Source of the DNA: Firmicutes bacterium TM09-10
GTDB lineage: Bacteria > Bacillota > Clostridia > Lachnospirales > Lachnospiraceae
Assembly: GCA_003481005.1 (NCBI GenBank)
Contig: QUKC01000009.1
Coordinates: 1 to 64,000, forward strand
DNA: 64,000 nucleotides
Direction: 5' to 3'
The first letter of the stretch is position 1, and each line of letters opens with the position of its first letter. Below, in pieces: positions 33,117 to 41,920 of this stretch. A program made the translations under genes and the position numbers. The notes under the pieces are model-generated. The model had not been told where the DNA came from, made no database searches, and saw only the letters and a list, made by a program, of their open reading frames with translations.

Positions 33117-33240
33117 TACCCCCAAAGGTATGAAACACAGGCTGTTGGAGCAGGGGCTTATGTCCGGCAGCTGCATAAGGCGAAAACCTTAGAAACAAAG
33201 TACGGAGCAAAACGTACAAAGCAGGAGAAGTAAAAAATAA

Positions 33241-33273
33241 TTCGGCTGTCCCAAACACAAAAGGACAGCCGAA
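33241..33273 (+). promoter_or_regulatory. Hairpin before the major pilin gene
   Basis: TTCGGCTGTCC pairs with GGACAGCCGAA around a 11-nt loop. No T tract follows on the plus strand, so it is not an ordinary terminator. Its position just before the pilin ribosome site suggests mRNA processing or stability control. Confidence 0.6.
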
Positions 33274-33294
33274 CAAAAAAGGAGAATGGAAAGA

Positions 33295-35283
33295 ATGAAG
33301 AGAATGAAAAAGCTTCTGACAGGGCTCCTGACCCTGGGAATGACATTGTCGATGATGACAATGACGGCATTTGCGGCTGATCCTTCCGCAAAAATGCCGA
33401 CGATTGATACGGATAAGACGGGAACGGTTACGATTCATAAGTATACAAGCGGTAATGGTATGGGGAGTGTAGGAAACGGTACAGAAGCAGATCCGGGCGA
33501 CTTTCCGACTGGTGCAGAGCCTTTAAAAGGTGCAGGATTTACACTTTATCAGGTTGAAGATAAAGGTGGCATGGAGGCGTATTACAAGGCAGATCCAAAA
33601 GATTTACCGGATGTTTCTGAATATGTAGAGCCTGATGGAACTATTAAGAAAGCATATATTGGTAATGCGACTAGCGAAGGCCTTACTGATAAAAGCGGAA
33701 CTGCAACGTTCTCTAACCTCGAGCTTGGTTTTTACGTTGTAATTGAAACAACTGTTCCGGATGCTGTTACAATACCTATGAAACCATTTCTGTTATCGGT
33801 TCCAATGACTACTACAGATGGCTCGGATTGGTTATATGATATCCATGTCTATCCCAAAAATGAAACAGGATATGGAAAGATAAGCTTAGAAAAAACTGGC
33901 GTGAAGGATGATGAAAAAATATCAGGCGCTACGTTTGCTCTGCAAAAAAAATCTGATGCAGATGGTAAGTGGATTAATATTACGAAACAATCCACCGCGC
34001 AGGGTGATGATACTGGAGCTGCCTTAAGTCTTACAACAAATAACGAAGGAAAGATTACAATCGAAGGACTGTCCAAAGGTGAGTATCGTTTGATTGAAAC
34101 ATTTGTTGGAGATGGCTATATTATGGACGGTGCCACTGCATATGTATTTAAAGTAAATGCCGATAGCTCAATTACATACGGCACAGAGACAAATGCCAAT
34201 ATCACAATTAATGTAACTAACGAACGCCCTGATTTAACAAAAAAGGTTCAGAAGAAAAACGGTGGTACATGGGGAATGGATGCAGATTACAGCATCGGAG
34301 ATGAAATCCCTTACAAAATTACTGTAGATGTTCCGAAGAATATTACAAAGCTGAAAACATTTACCGTAACAGATACACCTACTAATTTAAAAGATAACTT
34401 ATCTTCTATTAAAATTACATGCGATGGTACTCCTGTTGTAGTGGAGGCATACTCTACAGAAGCACTGGGAGCAGATGGATTTACAATTAAATTTACTCCC
34501 GCTCAGATGGAGGCATATAAAGGAAAACAGTTAGTCATCACATATAATGCGACATTAAAGGATACTGCTTTTAACACAACAGCTGGCAATCGGAATACTG
34601 CAAAATTGGAATATTCCAAAAATATTACACCAAATACTACTGATGATCCAGATAACCCGAACAAAGATAAAGAAGAAGGAAAAAATACGATCGAGAACAG
34701 TACTGTCGTATATACCTTTGCAGTAAAAATTGAAAAGACCGGTGAGGATGGAACTACTCCATTAAAAGATGTTAAATTTGATCTATATCAGGAAGTTGAT
34801 GCTGAAACAACGGGTGCCATTACGGGAGCATCTGTGCCTGCAGGATTAGATAATGCAAAATTCTGGAAAAAGATTGATACATTAACAACAGATGCGAGTG
34901 GTATAGCAACCCATAATGGACTTTCCAATGGTACCTATTATCTGGTTGAAACAAAAACGAATGATGGATATAATCTGTTGAAAAAACCGATTGAGGTAAT
35001 ATTAAATGTTCAATATACAACAATTACGAAAACTGAGTCGGCTTGGGTAGAAGATACAAATGGACAAAAACAGGTAAAGAGCGAGATTACAGAAACTACA
35101 TTTACTTCCGCAGATTCAACTACTCAACAAGGTATAAAAGTACAGAAAGTTATTAACAAAAAAGGCTTCACCCTTCCCACCACCGGTGGTATCGGTACCT
35201 TCGTATTCACCTTCGCTGGTATTGCCATGATGGCAGCAGCAGTGATCCTGCTGATCACCGGCAAGAAGAAAAAAGCAGAGTAA
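33295..35283 (+). CDS. SpaA-type isopeptide-forming major pilin
   Basis: A 662-aa pilin: signal peptide, N-terminal domain ending in the pilin motif DWLYDIHVYPKN (the Lys is the sortase acceptor), a Cna-B-like domain with E-box (EYRLIETFVGDGY), a fimbrial isopeptide D2 domain (DYSIGDEIPYKITVDVPKNI), a further SpaA-type domain (GTYYLVETKTNDGYNLL) and LPTTGG, membrane helix, KKKK tail. All parts of a class C sortase substrate are present. GGAG lies ten bases before ATG 33295; ATGs at 33286 and 33304 are also possible. It should polymerise into the shaft. Confidence 0.93.
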   Translation: MKRMKKLLTGLLTLGMTLSMMTMTAFAADPSAKMPTIDTDKTGTVTIHKYTSGNGMGSVGNGTEADPGDFPTGAEPLKGAGFTLYQVEDKGGMEAYYKADPKDLPDVSEYVEPDGTIKKAYIGNATSEGLTDKSGTATFSNLELGFYVVIETTVPDAVTIPMKPFLLSVPMTTTDGSDWLYDIHVYPKNETGYGKISLEKTGVKDDEKISGATFALQKKSDADGKWINITKQSTAQGDDTGAALSLTTNNEGKITIEGLSKGEYRLIETFVGDGYIMDGATAYVFKVNADSSITYGTETNANITINVTNERPDLTKKVQKKNGGTWGMDADYSIGDEIPYKITVDVPKNITKLKTFTVTDTPTNLKDNLSSIKITCDGTPVVVEAYSTEALGADGFTIKFTPAQMEAYKGKQLVITYNATLKDTAFNTTAGNRNTAKLEYSKNITPNTTDDPDNPNKDKEEGKNTIENSTVVYTFAVKIEKTGEDGTTPLKDVKFDLYQEVDAETTGAITGASVPAGLDNAKFWKKIDTLTTDASGIATHNGLSNGTYYLVETKTNDGYNLLKKPIEVILNVQYTTITKTESAWVEDTNGQKQVKSEITETTFTSADSTTQQGIKVQKVINKKGFTLPTTGGIGTFVFTFAGIAMMAAAVILLITGKKKKAE

Positions 35284-35717
35284 TTCAGACAGATAACCTT
35301 TTTGTTATCTCTTCTATGGATGCTGCGAAGCTGTTGTGAAGTACAGCTGCAATTTTATCAGCAACGGGTCTGTATCGCGTTTCGTGTGGCGCAAACAGAT
35401 TCCGGCACAGGACGGGGGTCACGTCCCGCCCTGTGCATCGCTCCTTCAGAACCCCCTTTCCCCCTGAACGGAGCGATACTGCGGTGATCGCCGTCGTTCT
35501 TAGAAACCGGCTGCGGCTGCGGTAATCGGGAAAGAAAAATTTGGGATTTTCTTTTCCGTGTTGTGTTTTCCCATTCCCTTCCTGAAAAGGACATCCGGGC
35601 GCTCTCCCGTGCCCTTGGATGTCCACGAAAAAACGGCGCAGAGAAAATGCAGAAGCGGCGGCTGCCGCAGGCCTTTGATCTGTGCCTTTCCTTATAAAAT
35701 GTCCGGAGGTTACTGTC
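35284..35717. other. Non-coding gap with hairpins inside the pilus locus
   Basis: It contains GATAAC/GTTATC at about 35290-35307 (possible weak terminator after the pilin), a longer stem with GCACAGG/CCTGTGC ends (about 35406-35438), and GGACATCC/GGATGTCC (about 35591-35622). No ORF looks real. GGAGG and the ATG of the sortase close the gap. Confidence 0.5.
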
Positions 35718-36629
35718 ATGGATAAAAAAAGAGCATGGTTTATCGCGATATTGTTTTTTTCGGGCCTGTGTCTGACGCTGTATCCCTTCGTCAGCAACCT
35801 GATCGCCCAGTCCCATGCAAGTCAGGCGATCGCCGCCTATGATGAGCAGGTTGCAGAGATGGATCAGGAACAGATCGACGCTGCCAAGGAAGCGGTCCGT
35901 AAATATAATGAACAGCTCAATGCAGCAGTGGAAGCCAGCGCCATGCAGGGAGAGGATGGAATCAGCTACCTCGATCTGGTGGATGTGGGCGAGAGCATTG
36001 GCTTTATCGAAATTCCGAAAATTGACGTATATCTTCCTATATACAGCGGAACCGGAGAAGATGTGTTGCAGAAGGGCGTCGGTCATCTGGCGGAGTCCTC
36101 CTATCCCATCGGCGGTACAAGCACCCATTCCGTGCTGACCGGTCATCGTGGACTGCCCAGTGCGGTTTTGTTCACGGATCTGGACAAGCTGGAGGAGGGC
36201 GATGTGTTCTATCTCCATGTATTGGATGAGGTGCTTGCTTACAAGGTAGACCAGATCAAGGTTGTGCTTCCGGAGGAAACCCAGGACATCGGGATCGTGG
36301 AAGGAAAGGATTACTGTACCCTTGTTACCTGCACGCCCTATGCCATCAACACCCACCGGCTGCTGGTCCGTGGCGAACGGACCGAGTACATCCCGCCGGA
36401 GGAGCTGACAGAGCAGAATGCAGTGCATGAAGTACAGTCCCAGACCATCACGAAGCGGATCGTGGATGTATGGCCGTGGCTGGTTGTATCCCTGCTGATC
36501 GTGGCAGGTGTGGAGGGATCTATTTTCCTGCTGATCGTGAAACGGCAAAGAAGCCGTGGAGATGTCCGGGAAAAACGAAAGAAAGGCAAAAGGAGTCAGT
36601 CATGCAGGAAAACAAGGCGCAGAAAGTAA
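35718..36629 (+). CDS. Class C pilin sortase (first)
   Basis: A 303-aa membrane transpeptidase with an N-terminal helix (WFIAILFFSGLCLTLYPFV), a helical linker, the sortase barrel (IGFIEIPKIDVYLPIYSG), His in TGHRGLP (about 143), Cys in TLVTCTPY (about 205), Arg in HRLLVRG, and a second C-terminal helix (WLVVSLLIVAGVEGSIFLLI). The C-terminal helix and TGHRGLPS pattern are class C features; these enzymes link LPXTG to the Lys of the next pilin. No clear DPW/DPF lid is seen. GGAGG precedes ATG 35718. Its 3' end overlaps the MoxR start by 28 bp. Confidence 0.93.
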   Translation: MDKKRAWFIAILFFSGLCLTLYPFVSNLIAQSHASQAIAAYDEQVAEMDQEQIDAAKEAVRKYNEQLNAAVEASAMQGEDGISYLDLVDVGESIGFIEIPKIDVYLPIYSGTGEDVLQKGVGHLAESSYPIGGTSTHSVLTGHRGLPSAVLFTDLDKLEEGDVFYLHVLDEVLAYKVDQIKVVLPEETQDIGIVEGKDYCTLVTCTPYAINTHRLLVRGERTEYIPPEELTEQNAVHEVQSQTITKRIVDVWPWLVVSLLIVAGVEGSIFLLIVKRQRSRGDVREKRKKGKRSQSCRKTRRRK

Positions 36630-37543
36630 TTGAAGAAGTAAAAAAAGCATTTATCGGAAAAACAGAGTGCGTGGAAAAGCTCATGACCGCCATTCTTGCC
36701 GGCGGACATGTGCTGGTGGAGGATGTTCCGGGAGTGGGAAAAACAACCCTGGCGCTGGCCTTTGCCAAGGCAATGAACGTGGCGCAGAACAGAGTGCAGT
36801 TTACGCCGGATGTTTTACCGGCCGATATTACAGGCTTTACCGTATATAACAGGGAAAAGGATGGCTTCTTTTACCGTCCCGGCGCAGCCATGTGCAATAT
36901 TCTTCTGGCGGATGAGATCAACCGTACCTCTCCCAAGACCCAGGCGGCGCTTCTGGAGGTAATGGAGGAGGGCAGTGTAACCGTAGACGGTGTGACAAGA
37001 CCGGTACCGTCTCCCTTTCTGGTCATTGCCACCCAGAACCCGGTCGGCTCTGCCGGAACTCAGCTGCTGCCCCAATCCCAGCTGGACCGGTTCCTGATCT
37101 GCTTTGGGATCGGATATCCCGATGCCGCAGAGGAAATGGATATTTTAAAAAGCCGCCGGAGCGGAAACGGGCTGGAAGATGTACGTCCCGTCATCAGCAG
37201 TCAGGAGCTGATGGAAATGAAAAAAGAAGTCGAAGAAGTGTTTGTACACGATCAGGTATATGACTATATCGTGCGTCTGGCTCAGGCCACCAGAAACAAT
37301 GACGCACTGGAGCTTGGGCTGAGTCCCAGAGGCTCTTTGGCGCTTTTGAAAATGGCTCAGGCGAGAGCCTATCGGAAAGGCCGCAGCTTTGTGATTCCGG
37401 CGGATGTTGCGGCAGAATTTCAGGATGTTGCGGCCCACAGGGTACAGCCTGTATCAAGCTCCGGAATGGATAGAGTCCGTGCAGCAGCCGTGCTGGAGCG
37501 GATCTTAAAGGAGACCCCGGCGCCTGCTCCGGAGAAAGGGTGA
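36602..37543 (+). CDS. MoxR-family AAA+ ATPase
   Basis: A 313-aa MoxR ATPase: Walker A in EDVPGVGKTTLALAFAKAMN, Walker B in LADEINRTSPKTQAALLEVM, sensor LVIATQNPVG, and the C-terminal lid GLSPRGSLALLKMAQARAY. MoxR proteins act as chaperones for assembly or metal insertion of partner proteins, often with DUF58 and transglutaminase genes, as here. AAAGGAG precedes ATG 36602, inside the sortase gene. Its place between two pilin sortases suggests involvement in surface-protein maturation, which is inference. Confidence 0.92.
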   Translation: MQENKAQKVIEEVKKAFIGKTECVEKLMTAILAGGHVLVEDVPGVGKTTLALAFAKAMNVAQNRVQFTPDVLPADITGFTVYNREKDGFFYRPGAAMCNILLADEINRTSPKTQAALLEVMEEGSVTVDGVTRPVPSPFLVIATQNPVGSAGTQLLPQSQLDRFLICFGIGYPDAAEEMDILKSRRSGNGLEDVRPVISSQELMEMKKEVEEVFVHDQVYDYIVRLAQATRNNDALELGLSPRGSLALLKMAQARAYRKGRSFVIPADVAAEFQDVAAHRVQPVSSSGMDRVRAAAVLERILKETPAPAPEKG

Positions 37544-37547
37544 AGCC

Positions 37548-38681
37548 TTGAAGGAAAAAGCAATTTATATAGGAGCGGTCATTCTGACTGCTATCTGGGG
37601 CGTAGCTGCTCCCGAGGGCTTTGCTCCGTTTTTGCTGGGCTTTGAGCTGCTGTTGGCGCTTTCCATGTGGATTCTGGTTCAGATCCTGGCTGGGAAAGTA
37701 GAAATTGTGCCGGAGCCTGGAGAAGAGACGGTTGGAAAGCAAGAGCCCATCGTCCTTCGGGTAAAGCTGAAAAATGCTTCCCTGCTTCCGGCCTCCTGTG
37801 TGGCGGTTACCGTCGGTTGGCGGGATCTTCTGGATAACAGCACAGGCACCGTGGAAAGCATGGGAATGGCAGGTGGAAAACGGACCGGTGTGCTGGAATT
37901 TTGTATCCCGGTGAAGTATTCCGGTGTTTACGAGTTTTGGATCCAGTCGGCATCCGTGCGGGACTGGTTTCGGTTATGGTCAAAGAAGCTTTTGACCACA
38001 GATAAAAAAGTGCAGGTGTTGTCCGTGCCCCTGGTACATCAGGCGGAGGAATGGATCCCGCCGGCACAGCTTGCCTCCGGCGGGGATTCGGATCAGCATT
38101 CCCAAAAAAAGGGCGGAGACGATGGCTCGGAGGTATTCGAGGTTCGTGCCTATCGGGATGGAGATCCGCTGCAGAGAGTGCATTGGAAGCTGACTGCAAA
38201 GACCGGAGAAATGCTGGTGCGGGAATTCAGCCTGCCAAAGCGGGAGGTGCTTTTGCTGCAGGTGGATCTGTATCATCCGCCTCAGGAAAAGTGGGATCAT
38301 TGTAAATTGGAACGGCTGCTGGAGCAGACAGCGGATTTTTGCTGGAGGCTTTTGGCGGCAGAACAGGAATATGAAGTATTCTGGCAGGAGCAGGAGCAGC
38401 TGTGCAGGATGCAGATTTCCAAAGCCCCGGAGCTGTGGGTCTTTCTCAAACGGCTTTGTTTTACAGCCACAAAAGAGGAGCTGGAGCAGAAGGGAAAGCA
38501 GAGTCAAAAGCAAGCTGCCGGGAAAAATAAGGATTCGGCAGAGAGAAGCTTGGAAAAGGGCAGAGGCAGCGGTGTAACAGAGCCGGGAGCCGGCGGGCAG
38601 CTTTGGAAAATAGATGCAGAAGGAACAGTCAGGCAGGTGAGAGGCAATGAAGAAAGGGCAGGAGCCGGAACAGCTGGATAA
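37548..38681 (+). CDS. DUF58-domain membrane protein
   Basis: A 377-aa protein with two N-terminal membrane helices (IGAVILTAIWGVAAP and FLLGFELLLALSMWILVQIL), a beta-rich domain, and the DUF58 signature EVFEVRAYRDGDPLQRVHWK followed by LVREFSLP. DUF58 folds resemble von Willebrand A domains and couple with MoxR ATPases. It starts with TTG at 37548, five bases after the MoxR stop, and overlaps the transglutaminase gene. A charged tail of about 60 residues lacks a known domain. Confidence 0.9.
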   Translation: MKEKAIYIGAVILTAIWGVAAPEGFAPFLLGFELLLALSMWILVQILAGKVEIVPEPGEETVGKQEPIVLRVKLKNASLLPASCVAVTVGWRDLLDNSTGTVESMGMAGGKRTGVLEFCIPVKYSGVYEFWIQSASVRDWFRLWSKKLLTTDKKVQVLSVPLVHQAEEWIPPAQLASGGDSDQHSQKKGGDDGSEVFEVRAYRDGDPLQRVHWKLTAKTGEMLVREFSLPKREVLLLQVDLYHPPQEKWDHCKLERLLEQTADFCWRLLAAEQEYEVFWQEQEQLCRMQISKAPELWVFLKRLCFTATKEELEQKGKQSQKQAAGKNKDSAERSLEKGRGSGVTEPGAGGQLWKIDAEGTVRQVRGNEERAGAGTAG

Positions 38682-41157
38682 GGAAGCGGTAGGCAGGATC
38701 ACCTGTCGGATGCTGCAGGAAGAAGGACACAGCGGTATGCCGCTCCAAAAGCTGTGGCGGCTGGCTGGTATGCTGATTTGTCTGCTCTGCATCACCGGTG
38801 GTCTTTGCAGCGCATTTCTCAGTGGCTTTGGAATCCCATATTCTGCCCCTGTTTTTGGGATGCTTCTGGTTGTCTCGGTGCTGTTCTGGATCGGGTTTTC
38901 CAGACTGCCCCTGGAAGGGGTGTATCGGCTCCTTGCGATTTTGGGAACTCTGATCGGCGTAAGCCTTTTGCTGTTGTTGCTGCAAAGGGATGTGATCGCC
39001 GGGTATATGTCCGCTGTAAACGGGGTACGCACTCGGTTAAATGAGGCTTATGACGGTACCCTTGCCCTGTATCAGGCGTCAGCATCTGCGATGCAGATGA
39101 CGGTATTTTTCGGGTTTATCCTGTTTTTGCTGGCGGGGCTGTTATCTGCCGGGATCTGTTACCGGACCAATCCGGCAGTGGTTCTGGCAGGAGAATTTCC
39201 GGTGCTGGCAGGAATCGGAATTGCCGGAGGGATACCCTCCTTTTTCAGCTTTTTTCTGATCCTGTTGGGAACTCTTGGAATGCTCAGTGCCGCCGCCGTC
39301 AGCCGGGCGGATCAAAGGGATCAGGACAGTGCCCGTCAAGCAAGGCAGATGACAGAGCAGATGAAAAGCAGTGTCAATGTCTGGTTGCTTTTGCAGGCTG
39401 TAGTGCTGTCGCTGTTGGCGTTTGTGCTGGTGCGGCCCCTGACCAATACCCTGCTACAGGCACAGGAGGCAGGGATGAAGACACAAAACGGTGTGCTGCA
39501 GGCAGTCTGGCAGCTGCTTCCGGCGGTTTCCGGAGGGAGGCTGAAGCTTTCCGTTGAGGGAGTCGGCGGAGGGGTATCGGATGGCACACTGACAGATCAG
39601 GATGGCTTTTATTTTGGAAAGGTACAGGCCCTGAAGGTTACGGTTTCGGAAAAACCCTCAGAGACAGTGTATTTAAAGGGCTTTATCGGCACGGATTACA
39701 CCGGGACAGCCTTTGAGGAGGCAGACGGGGAGAGCTTTGTGCAGGCAGCATCCTTGTGGAAGCTGGATGGAAATGTATCCCTTGGGGTGGAAAATCTGCC
39801 CTTTCTGCGAACCTATTATGCGGAAAACGTGGTGTTTACCGGAGAGGGAGACGATGCAAAGCCGGAGCTTTCGGCAAATGCAGCCTCCTCTGCTGTGACC
39901 CTGCAGGTGGAAAATCTGGCGGCAAACCCGAATTATACCTATGTTCCCTATGGAGCATTTTTAAACGATTATTATCAGGTGCTGGGAGGTGACGGCGCAC
40001 TGGCAGGTCAGAGCGTCCAGCAGGATATTTTTTCCTGTTATCCCAGAAAGCAGCTGGAGGAGGTCTTAGAGGACTGGAACGAAACAAAGCAGCAGGAAAG
40101 CACTCTGGATCAGGCGGAAAGCGCCTATGCCGCCTATGTGCAGGCACATTGCAGCAGCCTGCCGGAAAATCTCAGTTATTTGCAGGAGAAATTTGACCTG
40201 GAACTGGAAACAAAGGAAAGTGCAGATCCAAAGGAAGCAGAAAAAAACTGGGAAAAGATCAAAACCGCAGTGGTTTCTGAGCTGGCAGGAAATTATGAAT
40301 TTGTCCGGGAACCGGAGGCTGTGCCCGAGGGGAAGGACTTTGTAGAATGGTTTTTAAAGGAATCCAAAGAAGGAAATTCCGTTCATTTTGCAGCGGCGGC
40401 CACCATGCTGCTGCGTGCCTGCGGGATGCCGGCACGATATGTGGTGGGCTATGCAGCGCCGGCAAGTCTCTTTCAGGGACAGGAGGACGGCAGCTATCAG
40501 GCTGTTTTGGAGGATGATAACGCCCATGCCTGGGCAGAGGTCTACCGGGAAGGAATCGGATGGACCGTAGTGGAGGCGACACCGGGCTTTGCCGCCCTGG
40601 TAACAGAAAGCGATGGAGCCTCGGGCCAGAAGGAGAAGGAAGCAGACAGCCCGGACACCCCGGGGGAAGTCTTTGATCAGGAAGACACTCCGGAGGCGGA
40701 GACGCCCGGGATCGGCAACAGAATATTCCGGGTGGTGAAAAAAGCACTGGCGACGGTGGCTCTTCTGATCACTGTCTGTGGGATCGCAGCAGTCATCCGG
40801 CGGCATATCCTCTGTAAACGACGGAGAAGAGGCAGAAAGGGAGAAGCGCTGGGAGAGCAGATCCAAAGGATTTATCGAAGCTTTGCCGCTCTGCAGAAAT
40901 TCAACAAAAAAAGTGTATGCAGCTGTCAGGAGGAGCGCTTTGCAAAACAGCTTGGAAAGAAATATCCGGTATTTTCGGAGAAGACAGCGCAGAAGCTGGC
41001 AAATATCGTGCTGAAGGCATGCTATAGTGATCAGGGGCTGACAAAAAAAGAGTGTCAGTTTGTGCTGGATTGCTATGAAAAGCTTGCAGAAGCTGTATCA
41101 AAGGAGCTGTCGCCGACAAAGCGTCTGGTGGGAAGCCTGATCTTTTGTTTTTGGTAA
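38647..41157 (+). CDS. Transglutaminase-like membrane protein (TgpA type)
   Basis: An 836-aa protein: five or six N-terminal membrane helices, an extracellular part, a transglutaminase-like core (about 570-665), another helix (ALATVALLITVCGIAAVI) and a cytoplasmic tail. The His and Asp sites are present (DNAHAWAEVY and EATPGF). The site where the catalytic Cys is expected reads GNSVHFAAAATMLLRACGMP, so a Ser takes that position. It may be inactive, use Ser, or belong to a subfamily that lacks Cys. Third gene of the MoxR/DUF58 trio. Confidence 0.88.
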   Translation: MKKGQEPEQLDKEAVGRITCRMLQEEGHSGMPLQKLWRLAGMLICLLCITGGLCSAFLSGFGIPYSAPVFGMLLVVSVLFWIGFSRLPLEGVYRLLAILGTLIGVSLLLLLLQRDVIAGYMSAVNGVRTRLNEAYDGTLALYQASASAMQMTVFFGFILFLLAGLLSAGICYRTNPAVVLAGEFPVLAGIGIAGGIPSFFSFFLILLGTLGMLSAAAVSRADQRDQDSARQARQMTEQMKSSVNVWLLLQAVVLSLLAFVLVRPLTNTLLQAQEAGMKTQNGVLQAVWQLLPAVSGGRLKLSVEGVGGGVSDGTLTDQDGFYFGKVQALKVTVSEKPSETVYLKGFIGTDYTGTAFEEADGESFVQAASLWKLDGNVSLGVENLPFLRTYYAENVVFTGEGDDAKPELSANAASSAVTLQVENLAANPNYTYVPYGAFLNDYYQVLGGDGALAGQSVQQDIFSCYPRKQLEEVLEDWNETKQQESTLDQAESAYAAYVQAHCSSLPENLSYLQEKFDLELETKESADPKEAEKNWEKIKTAVVSELAGNYEFVREPEAVPEGKDFVEWFLKESKEGNSVHFAAAATMLLRACGMPARYVVGYAAPASLFQGQEDGSYQAVLEDDNAHAWAEVYREGIGWTVVEATPGFAALVTESDGASGQKEKEADSPDTPGEVFDQEDTPEAETPGIGNRIFRVVKKALATVALLITVCGIAAVIRRHILCKRRRRGRKGEALGEQIQRIYRSFAALQKFNKKSVCSCQEERFAKQLGKKYPVFSEKTAQKLANIVLKACYSDQGLTKKECQFVLDCYEKLAEAVSKELSPTKRLVGSLIFCFW

Positions 41158-41175
41158 AGCGGAAGGGAGAAGTGC

Positions 41176-41880
41176 ATGAAACGAAAAATTTTGACAGTCC
41201 TTGCCATCCTTCTTGGTCTGGCAGGGCTGGGTGTCCTGTTATATCCCTCCGTCAGCAACTGGATGGAACAGGCAAAACAGCGCAGGCAGATCGCAGCCTA
41301 TCAGGAAGCACAGGCGCAGATGGAGCAGGAAAGGCGGGCTGCCCTGCTGGCAGAAGCCGACCGGTATAATCAAAAGCTGGCAGAGCTTGGCATCAGCTTC
41401 GATATGCTGGGAGAGGCGGAAAAGGAGGCACTTTTGATCGACGGAAAATCCTATGATGAGCTGCTTTTGGCAGAGGACAGCGGTGTGATGGGATATCTGG
41501 AAATCGAAAAAATAAAGCTGAAGCTTCCCATTTATCACGGAGTATCGGAGGAAGCGTTGGAATCTGGAGTCGGTCATCTGGAGGGAACCTCCCTGCCGGT
41601 TGGAGGCGAAACAACTCATGCGATTCTGTTTGGTCATCGGGGGCTTCCCTCGGCAAAGCTTTTTACCGATCTGGATCAGCTGGAGGTGGGAGATACCTTT
41701 CAGATCACGGTGCTGGATCGTGTGCTGGTCTATGAAGTGACCCAGACAGAGGTGGTGCTTCCGGAGGAGTTAAACGATTTGACAGTAGAGTCCGGAAAGG
41801 ATCAGGTCACACTGGTTACCTGTACGCCTTATGGAGTCAATTCCCATCGTCTTTTGATCCATGGGGAGCGGGTGCAATAG
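41176..41880 (+). CDS. Class C pilin sortase (second)
   Basis: A 234-aa sortase with one N-terminal helix (LTVLAILLGLAGLGVLLYPS), a coiled linker (AYQEAQAQMEQERRAALLAE), then VMGYLEIEKIKLKLPIYHG, His in FGHRGLPS, Cys in TLVTCTPYGVNSHR and Arg in HRLLIHG. It resembles the first sortase in the barrel but lacks the C-terminal helix. GGGAGA precedes ATG 41176. Two class C enzymes in one locus usually divide the work between shaft polymerisation and accessory pilin attachment. Confidence 0.93.
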   Translation: MKRKILTVLAILLGLAGLGVLLYPSVSNWMEQAKQRRQIAAYQEAQAQMEQERRAALLAEADRYNQKLAELGISFDMLGEAEKEALLIDGKSYDELLLAEDSGVMGYLEIEKIKLKLPIYHGVSEEALESGVGHLEGTSLPVGGETTHAILFGHRGLPSAKLFTDLDQLEVGDTFQITVLDRVLVYEVTQTEVVLPEELNDLTVESGKDQVTLVTCTPYGVNSHRLLIHGERVQ

Positions 41881-41920
41881 ATTGGAGATGCTGCAGCTGC
41901 AGCAGAAAGTGAGGAAGAAA

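Noticed and set aside
35358..36548. 396-codon minus-strand ORF over the first sortase
   Set aside because: The plus-strand sortase has complete catalytic motifs; the minus frame has none and lacks a ribosome site.
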